Below, in pieces: positions 47,078 through 58,729 of a stretch of 64,000 nucleotides of DNA (position 1 is its first letter; every line of letters starts with the position of its first letter). The notes under the pieces are model-generated. The model saw only the letters and a list, made by a program, of their open reading frames with translations, searched no databases and had not been told where the DNA came from. The translations under genes were made by a program, and so were the position numbers. The DNA lies in NCBI RefSeq assembly GCF_030445035.2, contig NC_080673.1, positions 200,010,216-200,074,215 of the forward strand, given 5' to 3'. The DNA is from Dasypus novemcinctus (lineage: Eukaryota > Chordata > Mammalia > Cingulata > Dasypodidae).

Positions 47078-48177
47078 AAAATGCTATATTTTCATGATTA
47101 GAAAAACTGAAAAATTCAGAAAAATAGAAGGAAACAAAACCAAACACATTCCTAGGAACTACTATGAACATTTTTTTCATATTTCCTTCCTGATTCTTTT
47201 TTTTAAATGTGTGGTTTATGATCTTGTTTGTTTACCAAGAACTTTGGTTGCTATTAGTGAGTAAATGAGACCTTTATAAGCCTCATTCTTACCGTCATTT
47301 TCCTGTAGGTATTTATTAAGCGAAGACTCTGTTCTTGGCAAATAGAAAATGGCACTATGTCTGCATATTCAATGGTCCACAAGGCAGGCTCACTTTCCAC
47401 ATTCTGCCTGACCCAGCCAGGTCTCCTCCCATTTCTTTCTTTTTCTTTTTGGCCTTCTTGGTAGGTAAGCAAATGACAAGACAATTTCCAAGTTTGGAAC
47501 AATTTAGTCTAGTTTTCTGTTCTACTAAGGTGAGCAGGTAATTCAACAAGTGCAGAGCTGGAAACGTGTGTTGATTTTGTTCTTGGTGTTAGAAAGTCAA
47601 AAACCAGTAGTCAGGGCCAAGGGTGCAGAATCCGACCGGCTGAAACACCAAAGGGAAGAACTACTTGGCAATGCTTTGATTGTCCAACACACTGAGAACA
47701 GTGCCTGCCTTGAAAACCTGGGTCCATGTAGTCAAGATGTTAAGATTTACTCGGGGAGTACTGCCTTTGAGGAGGGACTTTGTCTCCCTCCCATCAAGCC
47801 ACAAAGATAGGACAATTTGAGCTCACGTTTATTGCTGGAAGGGAGAGGTTGGCCTGAGATTTGTCTATGGCAAAGTCAGCATCCTCCAGAGACTGTATGT
47901 AATGCCAGAAACTTATAGCTTAAAATGCTTTCAGAACATTCCCAACCAACCCAGTACAAATGAACCCAGGGTTTCTGATCCTAGAGATCACTTTCTCTTC
48001 CAGATTCTTCCAACACAGGAATCTCTTAGAAATCTCTAGAAAGCGGATGGGAGGTGGCTGGTCAAGGAGCAGGGCTCCAAGTTGATGGAGAGAGAGCATA
48101 TGCAACTGCAGTTTAATTTCTTTTATATAAGGGCAGTCCAGGGTGGGAAAAGATTGATAAGAACCGCAAACCTCAGT
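47078..48177. other. intergenic, nothing recognised
   Basis: No gene or clear repeat is seen here. Confidence 0.5.
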
Positions 48178-48330
48178 TCCAATCCTGGCTTGGCTATTTC
48201 CTGGCTGTGTGATGTCAGGCAAGTCACTTCACCTCTCTGAGTCCTGTTTCTTCATCTATGAAATGGGAATAACAGTGCTGCTGCATTCCCAGGAGGAAAG
48301 GAGAGAATACATAGAAAGCACTGGCACAGA
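48178..48330 (+). repeat. MIR SINE, sense
   Basis: A clear MIR core is present: CCTGGCTGTGTGATGTCAGG, CAAGTCACTTCACCTCTCTG, then CATCTATGAAATGGGAATAA. Confidence 0.88.
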
Positions 48331-48997
48331 GGAGGGTTTGGAGGTGGATTATTTTCACTAGGCAAGTGAGCAGTAACTGGAAAGCAAGTTACTTACCAGC
48401 ATGATGAAGTACGGTTTCCCTTTCAGTTTCTTTGTTTGGTATTTGGTACTTGCGGACTTACTTGACAATTAATTTTGAAGAGCCATGAAAACAAACAAAT
48501 GATTGCTATTAAATGCTTATAATTATCAGTTCTCACAAATACTAGGCCAATTGCCATTTGTTTCTTCAACTCCCATTGGCTGGGTGTCTGCCTTGGTCTG
48601 GCAACAGGCACTGGAATTAAGGGTGCTGGATTCTGTAGAAGACAGTGAGCTCTGCCTAGACTGACCCCTAGGGCTGCAGAGGAAAATTCAGAGTGGTGGC
48701 AAAGCCTATAAAACAATGAGTAGAAATCAGTCAGATGAGGAAACTGGGAAGGGGCTATCTGGTTGGAGGAATACTGCACGTGAAGGCAGCAAAGGGAGAA
48801 GGGACCCAGGCGTGGGTGGAAGGCTGAGCCTCCCTATGCCTGGAGCAAAGTGTGCCAGAGACGCAGCCAGGGCAGAGGGCAGGGCGAGGGCAGGAGGGAG
48901 TTCTGTGCCACCCTCTGGCAGAGAATGGGGTAATAACATAGAGATGCTGCCAGGAACACAGTTGCCCAGGACAGGCACCCAGGAAATGCTTGCCCTT
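48331..48997. other. intergenic, nothing recognised
   Basis: Unique-looking sequence without a gene signal. Confidence 0.5.
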
Positions 48998-49080
48998 CCT
49001 TCTGCCCTCTCTCCTCCCTCTCTCTCTCCTCCCTCCCTCCCTCCCTCCTTCCCTTCTTCCCTCCCTCTCTTGCTTCCTTG
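48998..49080. repeat. polypyrimidine (CTCC/CCCT)n tract
   Basis: About 80 bases of almost pure C and T, including an uninterrupted run of CCCT units near 49033-49060. It could form non-B DNA, but nothing shows a function. Confidence 0.9.
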
Positions 49081-49084
49081 TCAG

Positions 49085-49340
49085 GATTTAATCCTCTAAG
49101 CCACTGGGAACCACCTAAGGCTTTTGAGCAGAGAAGTGCTGATCTTGCAGAGGAGTAGAGGCTGAGACAGGGAGACCGTTTAGTAGGCTGACATCCAGGT
49201 GGGATGGGACGAGGGCCTGGACCAGGAGACCGGCAGGAAGGATGGGGAGGACAAAGGGAGACACGTCTGCTAAGGTGGGATCACCCAGATGTTAGGGATG
49301 GAAAGGAGAAGGAGGCACTGAGGGTGATGACGTGATGGCT
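49085..49340 (-). repeat. L2 LINE, antisense
   Basis: It resembles antisense L2 internal sequence, with AAGCCACTGGGAACCACC and further motifs to about 49330. Assignment is moderate because divergence is high. Confidence 0.45.
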
Positions 49341-49784
49341 GGCCTGGGTTTTGGGAGGTCTTTGAAGGTGTTATTCATAGAGACACAGAGCAGAGGAGGT
49401 GGAGGAGAGGAGGCATCTTCTTTGGAAACTGAGGGTTTCTTGGGAGGTCCCTGTTTCCTCCTGCCCTTCCCATCCTGCCCTCTTGAGATTCTTAATTTAT
49501 TATGTCTTCCAGAGACCCCATTTTCAAACAAGATCACACTCTGAGGTTCTGGGTAGACAGGAATTTGGGGGGATGTTCTTAAATCCACTATTACTTCTTA
49601 ACCTCAGAATAAAGTTCTGGATTCTTAGCCTGCCATCCTGGGCCTGGCTCCACCAACCCAGCTGGCCTCACTTTTTGAAAGTCTCAACCCTTCAATACAC
49701 TCACACTCCGCAAATACATAAGATGGTATTGACAAGTGTTGATAAAGGTGGGGTGGACGGCTGTGGGAGGAGCAGTTTTGGAGG
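49341..49784. other. intergenic, nothing recognised
   Basis: No gene or named repeat is visible. Confidence 0.45.
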
Positions 49785-51345
49785 GAGACTTGGACATTTT
49801 CCTCTTTTTAAATTTCATTGTGGTAAAATGTAGATAACATAAAAGTTGCCATTTTAACCATCTAACTGTGCAACTCAGTGGCATTAATTCCATTCATGAC
49901 GTTGTGCAGCCATCACCAATATTTCCAAAACTTTCCCATCACCCCAGATAGAAGCTCTACACCCCTGAAGCAATAACTCCCTATTCCCTCCTCCTCCCAG
50001 GCCCTGGCAATCTCAAATGTAATGTCTGTCTCTATGAATTTGCCTTGTCTTGATATTTTGTATAAGTGAAATCATACAACACTTCATTATTTCACTTAAC
50101 ATAATGTTTTCAAGGTTTATCTGTGTTGTAGCATGTGTCAGAACTTCATTTCTTTTCATTGCCGAATAATATTCCATGTTCTGTATATACCACATTTTGT
50201 TTATCCAGTCATCAAAAACGTGAGTTGTTTACACGTGTTAGCTAATGTGATTAATACTGCTATGAACATTCACATGCACATATCTGTTTGAGTCTCTGCT
50301 TTCAATTTTTTGATTGTATCCCTAGGAATGAAATTGCCAGGTCATATGGTTTAACTGTTAAAGGAAGTCCCAAACTGTTTTCCATAGTGGCTGCATCATT
50401 CAACATTCCCACCAACAGTAGATGAGGGTATAAATTTCTCCACATCCTCACCATCACTGTTGTTGTTGTTCTAATAGTAGTTAGCCTAGTGGGTGTGAAG
50501 AGTATTTCATTGTGGTTTTGATTTGCATCTCCCCAATGGCCAATGATGCTGAGCCCTTTCCAGGTGCTTATTGGCCAATTGTATGTATTGTTGGAGGCAA
50601 TGTCTATTCAAATTCTTTGCCCATTTTTAAATTGGGTTGTTTTTCTTTTTTATTGTTGGAGTTTAGGAGTTCTTTATATATTCTGGATATTAAACTCTTG
50701 TCAGATATATGATTAGCAACAATTTTCTGCCATTCCATAGGTTGTCTTTTTACTTTCTTGATAATGTCCTTTGATACACAGAAGTTTTTGAATTCTGATG
50801 AAGTTCAATTTACCATTTTTTCTTTTGTTGCTCATGTTATTGGTGGCATACCAAAGACTCCATTGCAAAATAAATTACGAAAATTTTCCCGTTTCTTCTA
50901 AGATTCTTATGATTTTAGCTCTTATATTTAAGTTCTTGATACATTTTGAATTAATCTGTGTAACAGTGTGAGGTATGGATCCCCTTTCATTGTTTTGCAT
51001 GTGGCTCTACAGTTTTCCTGGCACCTTGTGTTGAAGAGATTATTCTTTTCCCATTGAGTGGACTTAGCACCCTTGTCAAAAATAATTGGCCATAGATGTG
51101 TAGGTTTATGTCTATACTTTCCACTGGTCTATATGATTATCCTTATGCTAGTACCACACTGTTTTGATTACTGTAGCTTTGCAGTAAACTTTGAAATAGG
51201 GAAATGTGAATCCTCAAATTTTGTTCATTTTTTTCCGAGATTTTTTGGCTATTCAGAGCCCTTATAGTTCCATGTGAATTTTTGAAGATCACCTTTTCTA
51301 TTTCTGCAAAGAAGGCTGTTGGAATTTTGATAGGTATTGCTTTGA
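49785..51345 (-). mobile_element. old L1 3' part (ORF2 C-terminus and 3' UTR), antisense
   Basis: The minus strand gives MWYIQNMEYYSAMKRNE and LENIMLSE at 50013-50195, the L1 ORF2 C-terminus. It is preceded on the + side by an L1 3' UTR (AAAAGTTGCCATTTTAACC). Further ORF2 sequence continues to about 51345. Heavily mutated. Confidence 0.85.
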
Positions 51346-51640
51346 ATCTTGGACATCGTGCTTTAAACATGTTTAATATGAGATGCATACTAGACATCCA
51401 AATGGAGATGTCAAACACATAGTACACAACACCCAAGGGTAAAGGGGAGAGGTATGTGCTACAGGCACACATTTGGTGGTTGTCATCAGTAGACAACATT
51501 TGAAGCCTCAGCCTTGATGAGATCACCTCAGAAAAGAGTGGCGATAGAGAAGAGAACATGCCTGAAGGCAGAACCCTGGAACATTCTGGAACTTGGAAGA
51601 TGGGAGGTAGCCAGGGATGGGACTCGGGCAAGCACTTTCC
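51346..51640 (-). repeat. L2 LINE, antisense
   Basis: It matches the antisense L2 run of motifs ATGAGATGCATACTAGACAT, CAAATGGAGATGTCAAACAC and GATGAGATCACCTCAG. Confidence 0.6.
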
Positions 51641-52082
51641 TTGAAAGCAAAATTTAAAGGGGCACTGAAAACTCAATAATCAAGATAAATAATAGTATAA
51701 TCAAATATTTTAAGCAAAAAAAGTAATTCAAAAAATTCATAATGAATAAACTACCAAATTTTAAATACAGATAGGCTCCAACCCTGCACTTGTAAGACTC
51801 ACCTCACTCACCTTACCCTAATCCTGACCCTGTTACTTCCTGACTTTACTTAAAATTGCTGATAGTTTTGTTCATCGTGGACTTTTTTCATTGATTTTGA
51901 ATATTTCTGGCTCTGGAGGAAAGGAGCAACCAGGAAGGCAAAGGAAAACAAAAAGAGCATAGTGCCTTGGAGGCAAATGAAGATTTATCAAGAAGAAGGC
52001 TGAAGAATATGATGAACCTCAGAAACCTTCTGCAGAAGGAAAGAAGCCAGACACAAAAGATAACACACTGTGTGATTCAATT
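51641..52082. other. intergenic, nothing recognised
   Basis: AT-rich sequence without a gene or named repeat. Confidence 0.45.
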
Positions 52083-52200
52083 TATTTTTTCATTTATTTA
52101 ACGGATTTTTATTGTATTAGGTGTGTCTTTGGAATTAGAGCAGTTGGAAAGATCAGACAAAAATCTTTGCCCTCGAGGCACTTATGTGCTAGTGAATGCA
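52083..52200 (-). repeat. L2 3' end, antisense
   Basis: It resembles the reversed L2 terminus, with TTTTCATTTATTTAACGG and then AATCTTTGCCCTCGAGGCAC. Confidence 0.5.
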
Positions 52201-52689
52201 TCTTATCTGAATGCAGCCAACTCCATACTCATCAATAAATCTTCTAATTATAATCAGGCTTCCCATGACCCCCAAGAAGTTCCACATACCATTATGAATT
52301 AATAAATCAATATGCTGATCTTATCTGTCAGTCTCTTGATGGGAGTCCTAGGGACATAGAGCCATCCTTAGTGAAGTGACAAATCAAGTTTCTGGCTTCC
52401 ATAACTGAGGGCCAGTACCTGAGCCATGGTGCATTCAACAAGGCAGGTCAACCCCATGAGCCGATGTGGGAAGCAGAGACCCACACAGCTTACTATTTGC
52501 GATGTTTACACTTACATACATGCAGGGGATACAACAAGGTAATATTAAATTATAAGCACTGGAAATCTTTCTGAGAAAGGAACACTGACCTTGAAATTCT
52601 GTGATTTGTGCAATTATGTTATGATTGGATTAAAAATCATTCCTCTGAGGATTTGAGGTTAAGATTTAAGGTTGATGGACCTTTAGAGT
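52201..52689. other. intergenic, nothing recognised
   Basis: No gene signal is seen in this stretch. Confidence 0.45.
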
Positions 52690-52972
52690 GTTTGCCTTTT
52701 TTGTCATTTCAGACAATGCTGTTATGAACATTCTTGAGTATATCCTTTTGTACAGGAGCAAGAATTTATAGGGCGTTGACCTAGGACTGGAATGCTGGCT
52801 CAAAGGGTATGCACATGTTGAACTTTATGAGATAGTGCCAAATTACTCTCTAAAGTGAAGATTTACTTCTACTAGCAGCGAATGAGAAATTCTCAGCATT
52901 CTATGTCCTTACTATAGTTAGTATTTTCAGACTTTTTACCTTTTGCTTATCTGATAGGTGTGAAATGATATC
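52690..52972 (-). mobile_element. ancient L1 (L1M-type) 3' UTR, antisense
   Basis: The order of motifs is that of an old L1 3' UTR in reverse: GACAATGCTGTTATGAACAT, GGCTCAAAGGGTATGCACAT, AGTGCCAAATTACTCTCTAA. A younger L1 end is inserted at its right edge. Confidence 0.72.
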
Positions 52973-53225
52973 TTTTTTTTCTTTTAAAGATACTTAGATT
53001 ATACAACTGTCACATAAAAAATATAGGGGATTCCCATATGCCCCGTTCCCCACACCTCCCACATTTCCCCACATCAACAGCATCCTTCATTAGTGTGTTA
53101 CATTCATTGCAATTGATGAACACATTTTGAAGCACTGCCACCAAGCATGGGTTAGAGTTTACATTGTAGTTTACTCTCTCTTCCACACAATTCTGTAGGG
53201 TTATGGCAAGATTTATAATGGCCTG

Positions 53226-53813
53226 TGTAGCAGTTTGATATTATTGATAAATTCCAAAAAGAAATATTGGATTATGTTTGTAAACTGATCTTTTCATCTG
53301 GGCATATTAGATTATATTGGATTCAGAGATTTACTTAATTAAGTAATCAGGTAAAACTCTTATGCCAGTAGGACATTAAGTCCCCACCCTTTGGTGGGTG
53401 GGGACTCACAGATAACAGGCATGGCAAAGGACAGAGTTGAGGGGATTTTAATGTTGGAGTTTTGATGTTGGGGTTTTGTGCTGAAGCTGGAGCCCCAGGG
53501 AGAGAGACACAGCCATTCACCAGATAGTCTACAGCTGACCTTGTGGAGAGAGGCAAAGCCTAGAGAGCCTCATAGTCTACAGCTGACCTTGTGGACGAAA
53601 CAGAGGAGCTGAGCCCAGAGGAGCCCAGGAAGCCTGAACCCTCAGAGACATTGGCAGCCATCTTGCTCCAATATGTGAAAACAGACTTTGGGGAGGGAAG
53701 TAACTTACACTTTATGGCCTGGTATCTGTAAGCTCCTACCCCAAATAAATACCCTTTATAAAAACCAACCAGTTTCTGGTTTTGCATCAGCACCCCTTTG
53801 GCTGACTAATACA
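53226..53813 (+). mobile_element. solo LTR (ERVL/MaLR-like, xenarthran) with 5-bp target duplication
   Basis: The 588-bp element begins TGTAGCAGTTTGATATTA and ends GGCTGACTAATACA. It is flanked by GCCTG at 53221-53225 and 53814-53818. The TG...CA ends, the AATAAA near 53745 and the 5-base duplication all fit a class III LTR left by recombination. It has no internal region. Confidence 0.88.
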
Positions 53814-54107
53814 GCCTGTATCTGTCATTGCAATGTCATTCAGGACAATTCCCAAGTCCCAAAGATGTCCCCATATTATACCTGGTTCCCCTGCCCCTGC
53901 CCTCAGAACCTTCAATGGCCACTGCCTCCACATCATTGATATAATTTCTTCCATTGCTAGAATCACAATAAGCCTATAGTAGAATACCAGTAAGCCTACT
54001 TTAGTCCATTGTTCATTCCCCAATCCTGAGAATTCTGGGATGGTGATGTCTACTCACCTCTAATTGAGTGATCTCATAGGGCTGATGGATGGGACTCTCT
54101 TGCTTGA

Positions 54108-54533
54108 TATGGTAGTTATCTATCATCACCCCCATGTTAATTGTCCTGGTATGGTAGTTGTCCATCATCAACCCCATGTTAATTGTCCTGGTATGGTAGT
54201 TGTCCATCATCAACCCCATGTTAATTGTCCTGGTATGGTAGTTGTCCTTGGTATGGTAGTTATCTATCATCACCCCCATGTTAATTGTCCTGGTATGGTA
54301 GTTGTCATTGGTATGGTAGTTATCTATCATCACCCCCATGTTAATTGTCCTGGTATGGTAGTTGTCACTGGTATGGTAGTTGTCCATCATCACCCCCATG
54401 TTAATTGTCCTGGTATGGTAGTTGTCCTTGGTATGGTAGTTATCTATCATCACCCCCATGTTAATTGTCCTGGTATGGTAGTTGTCATTGGTATGGTAGT
54501 TGTCCATCATCACCCCCGTGTTAATTGTCCTGG
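54108..54533. repeat. minisatellite, 42/60-bp units, within an L1 3' UTR
   Basis: The array is eight units: three of 42 bp followed by five of 60 bp (126 + 300 = 426 bp). Each unit ends CATGTTAATTGTCCTGG or one variant, and the 60-bp form carries an extra 18 bp like GGTAGTTGTCCTTGGTAT. The unit derives from the L1 3' UTR in which it sits, because the sequence after the last unit continues that UTR. Both unit lengths are multiples of three, which keeps long frames open on both strands without any gene. Confidence 0.95.
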
Positions 54534-54600
54534 GTGAGACCAATGAACTGGAGAGTAGGTGTTGCAGCTCCATTGAGAGTCAGGGCCTCTGCTGAGCCAG

Positions 54601-54889
54601 CTGCTACATTTCTTGGCCTAGAAGTTTGCCACAGATGAGTTCTATCCCTTGTTCAGGGTTGTGTGACTAAGCCATGGGGATTGGAACCTAGCGTTGCTCA
54701 GAAGCCAACATTCATGTGCTGTCCACTGCACTGCTCTAGCTTCGCTTCAAGAGACTCTTCCTGGCGAGATTTAGAAGAGGATCCCTGTGGGCTCCCAGAT
54801 GCGGTTGGAGGGCAGAACAGATGACACAGGAGGTTGGCGCGCCTCTCGGGTTCACGGCGCACCTGGCATCACTGCGCTGTGGGCTGTAC
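54601..54889. other. intergenic, nothing recognised
   Basis: A short unique stretch. Confidence 0.45.
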
Positions 54890-55330
54890 GTGCATCATCC
54901 CCTGCCATGCCTGGAACCCCCTGAGTCGTTTGCTAGTCCCGGCCCCTGCCTGGTCTAAGCCTCCATCATCTCTTCTGTGGACCAAAGCTGGTCTTCCTGC
55001 TTCCACTCTGTCACTGTCCACCCGCCTCCCCCCAACCCTCCCAATAATCCTGACAGCCCTTTGTAAAGACTGACCTGGACATCGCGGCCCTCCTCCCCCC
55101 TCCTCTCATTTAGAAACCATCAATACTTCACGGTGCCCCTAGGATAAAGCCCCTTCTCCATCCTTGTCTCCCAGGCGGGCCTTGCCTTGCCAGATGCCAA
55201 GCCTGCCCCTCCTGGCCCTCTGGGCTCCGGCCACGCTGGGGTCTCACACTCTCAGGCACAGGCACCTCCAGCCCCTGGGCTTCCTGCTTGCTGCTCTTAG
55301 CCTGGCCTGACCCTCCCCACTGTCCCCAGC
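54890..55330 (+). repeat. L2 LINE, sense
   Basis: It follows the L2 3' region in order: TGGTCTAAGCCTCCATCATC, CTGCTTCCACTCTGTCACTG, TAGGATAAAGCCCCTTCTCC, then a CTCTGGGCTCCGGCCACGCTG segment. No frame remains. Confidence 0.6.
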
Positions 55331-56099
55331 TGCCCAGGCAATCCGTGCTCTTTGGATTAGGGCACAATCTCCTGATACTGCCTCCCATATCACTGTATAC
55401 TGCTTTCTAGAATATGCCATAGTTGTACTGAAATACCTTTTAAAGTATGTGGCTGCTCTATATCTGACTCTGCCTTGGCGTGGTGGGACTGGTACTTTGC
55501 CTGGTCAGCTCTGGTCCATCAGGACTAGGACATGTGGGCCTGGTGCAGAGGACATGCTCGATGGACATAACTGAACGAACATGAATGAATGAGTGAGTGA
55601 ATGGGTGGCTATCACACAACAGGGCAGCTTCCCTCCTACCCGGCCCCTGCTCTCCCTCTACTAGAGAATGGATCACAGCCCACCAGAAGGTTCTCTCTAC
55701 GTCTGCGCTCTGCCCACCCCCATCCACAGTGCGGTCCCAGGGGCAGAGCTCATCTTGTTCACTGCAGTCTCCATCATGCTCAGGTTCTAGAACAAAGCCA
55801 GCCACAGGACACGTGGCATCTCCCTCGGACCTTGCTCCCCAGCCACCTACATGCAGAGTCTTTGTTTCGTCGTTTCTAAAGCAAAGGTGTTCTACACGGG
55901 CCCCTTCGTTGTCAGGACTGACATTGTAGGGTTTCATAGCCAGGGCTTTCACCATTTTTGCTTGAAAAATAAAACAGGTTTTGGGGAACCTATGGGCTTC
56001 AAACATCCTGCTAAGCCCATCCTCCTAACCCCCTCTGGCAGTCAGCCTCTTTGCCTGAGCTGCCTCGGGGAGCCCAGGAGCAGAGACACTGCCTTTCTC
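55331..56099. other. intergenic, nothing recognised
   Basis: No gene or clear repeat. Overlapping frames on both strands at about 55458-56006 show no recognisable protein. Confidence 0.45.
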
Positions 56100-56460
56100 A
56101 CTTTGCAAAGCACATAGTGCATCTCATTGCTTGTTAGCTGGCCTGGAAATCTGAAGCTAGTTAGATGGGATCCATAAACAATGTAGCCTGTTTTCAAACT
56201 GTGCACAGCTTTTGAGCAATTAGGCTTTGCCAGGAATGAAAGGTCATGGGCTGGCCTATTAACCATGCAAATGATGGAATAATGAAAATCTGATCTTTAT
56301 AATGCTGATTAAAACTTGGCTTCTCTGATAAGAGTGAAACTATTCCTTTGTTCTTATCCTGGAAGAAACCAGAGGGAATTAATGACAGCAGTGAATGTAG
56401 TAAAACCAGATAGTTTGCAGAGCGATGTGCTCATCTGAACATGTTTATTCCCTATGCCAG
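56100..56460. promoter_or_regulatory. candidate conserved non-coding element (speculative)
   Basis: A repeat-free stretch contains a perfect octamer ATGCAAAT (56265-56272), GATA-like TGATAA and several AT-rich homeodomain-type sites such as GGAATTAATGACAG. This clustering resembles a tissue enhancer. It is inference from motif density alone. Confidence 0.25.
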
Positions 56461-56682
56461 TCCTCGGAAAGCCTCTTCTTATGGATGCTACAAACCAGCA
56501 AGCAAACAGAGTCCCATCGCCCCATGCCTCAATTCAGACCACTTCTCTGCCCTGGCATGGTAGAAACTGTGTGATTTTTCGACTTGAGCAGCCATGGCTG
56601 TGGGTTCTCTATAACTTTCCAGCTCTTAGAGATTGAGCTGGCGAAGGGGGGTGGGTAACAGTGAGAAGCTGATAGTTTGTTT

Positions 56683-56800
56683 GAAGGCATCAGAATCATC
56701 TGGAGGGGATGGGTGGTGCTTGCTAAGATTCAGATACCCTGGCCCCACCCCAGATGGATTAAATCAGAATTCTCAGGGAACCGTCCAGAAAATCCATGTT
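56683..56800 (+). repeat. MER5A-like DNA transposon fragment
   Basis: It reads like MER5A: GCATCAGAATCATCTGGAGG, CCCTGGCCCCACCCCAGA, then ATCAGAATTCTCAGGG. Confidence 0.65.
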
Positions 56801-57435
56801 CTTATCAGTCGAAGAGGCCCTGGTCCTCCAGAGGCCATTTAGAAGACACTCATTTTGCAAAGGTCAAGGCCATACTCTGGAGGAAAGGAGGAATGCCATG
56901 GTCTGCCCTCAAAACAGGGAGGACCTTGGCCAGCTGACGACGTCGATGTCCACCAAGAAGACTGACAACTGCAAAGAGCTGATGCTTCACCCCAGGACAG
57001 GGAGGGGCACGGGGGCTGCCATTCTGAAAGGACTAGGGGCTCTTTGGGAGAAGCTCCATGCTCATCGTGGGCAGGAAGGCTTCACTTAGCATGACCAGAC
57101 CAGGTCCCCAGGATGGGAAGGAGACAGAGATGCATGAACAGAGTGTGAGGGTACATTTGGCAGGAGAGCTTCCTGGGCTGTAACTTGCAGAAAGCTTCGG
57201 GTTCAGATGGATTACAGGATGGTGGGTTACTGTCATGTCTAGAATCTTCCATATTTGCTGTGCAGAAGGTTGACCATCTCAAGAACACCATATCACTTAT
57301 TCACCACCACACCCTTGGCACAGGCTCAGTGGGTGCTTGGTGACTGCGGAAGTGTCAAAGGGAAAGGGAAATAGCTGCACCTGATCGACACCCCCGGCAA
57401 GGGTCTGCATGTAAAGTCGTCCAGCTTGGTGCAGC
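56801..57435. other. intergenic, nothing recognised
   Basis: Ordinary unique sequence. Confidence 0.45.
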
Positions 57436-57439
57436 TACT

Positions 57440-57600
57440 TGGCAGCAGGCAGACCTCTTAACCTCTCTGAATCTGTTTCTACATCTTCAAAATGGATCCT
57501 TGCAGGATGATTGACGTATGAAACAAAATAGTGTATTGAAAGGTCCTAGCCCAGGAAAGGCTCCTAGTAAGTGGCAGCTATTGCTTGGTATAGTGCAAGC
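57440..57600 (+). repeat. MIR SINE, sense
   Basis: MIR core motifs are present: CCTCTTAACCTCTCTGAATC, CATCTTCAAAATGGATCC, and a 3' part with GTCCTAGCCCAGGAAAGG. Confidence 0.65.
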
Positions 57601-58460
57601 TGAATGCTTATTAATTCCCATCTTTGCTTCTGTACCAAACGTGTTTGAGGTCCAGCTTATTCATTTCAGTGGCTATGCTGAATACCTTTAAAAGGATTCT
57701 TTCTGTTCAATTCAGTTCAATGTACTCTGGCTTGGGAACTGGGAATTACAATTGCTCTTAGCTGAAAGGAAGCCATGTTGGAGTGGAAGCTGAAGCCTGC
57801 AAAGGAAGGGGTGACCTCCTTTCCTTCTGGGGTCTCTTCCCTGGGCTCCACCTGGTAGAACCCCCTTGGCTGGGATGGTGGTGGATCTGGACTTGTTCCA
57901 GCCTTTCAGCCTTGGGGATACTACTTACCAAGGCTGTTTCACAGGTTGCGGTTGAAGACAAATTCCCAGATCAGTAACTCTAGCTATGCTTGAAGGACTC
58001 CTTTCTAGGGACCCTATCCATGTTCCTGAAATGATAACCCCATGTTTGAGAACTTCCTGCAGGGAATCAGGAGTCTAGGCCACTAAGAGGGAAATTGAAT
58101 CCTCCGTGGCTGCAAACCGTCTCTAACCTGTTTCTGCTACAATTATCTCACCCCTGCCATTTCGTGATTCTTAGTCATGGCTTATTCATTCCATCTTACT
58201 GTATTAGTGCTGCTTCATCTGCTTTTAGTGTCCGCTTTCTCAACTCTTTCAAGAATGAGGGGGCTGCAATAATTGAATGCCAGTGGGGAGCAGCGGTGGG
58301 GAATGGACCAGGCCTTCCTGAGGTGGGAGAAGCCCAGGCGCTGCTTTCCTGCCCTGCCTCTGCTTCCGCGCTGGCTGTGCCCCTGAGGGCAAATCCCTGC
58401 ACCTCAAGTTTCCCGTCTGCAAAAGGAGGGCGTTGTGCTGACCCAGTGTGTGCCCTTTGC
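57601..58460. other. intergenic, one MIR scrap
   Basis: A short MIR-like piece lies at about 58385-58435 (CCCTGCACCTCAAGTTTCCC). The remainder shows no gene or repeat. Confidence 0.45.
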
Positions 58461-58462
58461 CT

Positions 58463-58729
58463 TAGTTTCTTAGGACTGCAGTAACAAGTACCACAAACTG
58501 GGTGACTCAAACAACAGAAATGTACTGTCTCACGGTTTCTGGAGAACAGAAGTCTGAAACCAGGGTGTCAGCATGGCCGCGCTCCCTCTGAAGCCTGCAG
58601 AGCGTTCTGGGTGTTTGCTGGCCATCCTTCACGTTCCTCACCCTAAGTCCACCTCTTCCAGCGGCGCGTCCCCTTCTCCCTGTGTCTGGGTCTTCTCCCC
58701 CCTCTAAAGGACCCCAGTCATATAGGATT
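58463..58729 (-). repeat. MLT1/MLT2-like LTR fragment, antisense
   Basis: It is the reverse of an ERVL-type LTR 3' part: TTAGTTTCTTAGGACTGCAG, CCACAAACTGGGTGACTCAA, AGAAGTCTGAAACCAGGGTG, then CCAGTCATATAGGAT. A SINE lies at its right edge. Confidence 0.65.

Larger units (their letters stand above)
52976..54600 (-). mobile_element. 5'-truncated L1 3' UTR, antisense, with nested LTR and minisatellite
   Basis: A T-rich start at about 52976 is followed by the same xenarthran L1 3' UTR as at 14977 and 32640 (ATATAGGGGATTCCCATATG). A solo LTR splits it at 53226-53813. It resumes at 53819 with TATCTGTCATTGCAATG. Part of it has expanded into a minisatellite at 54108-54533. Confidence 0.85.

Noticed and set aside
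54108..54533. Possible CRISPR array
   Set aside because: The genome is mammalian, the units are contiguous without unique spacers, and they derive from an L1 3' UTR.
54013..54573. Long open frames on both strands (157 and 186 codons) with repeated MDNYHT/HPHVNCPG-like motifs
   Set aside because: They are the translation of the minisatellite, whose 42- and 60-bp units keep any open frame open. There is no promoter, splice or homology evidence.
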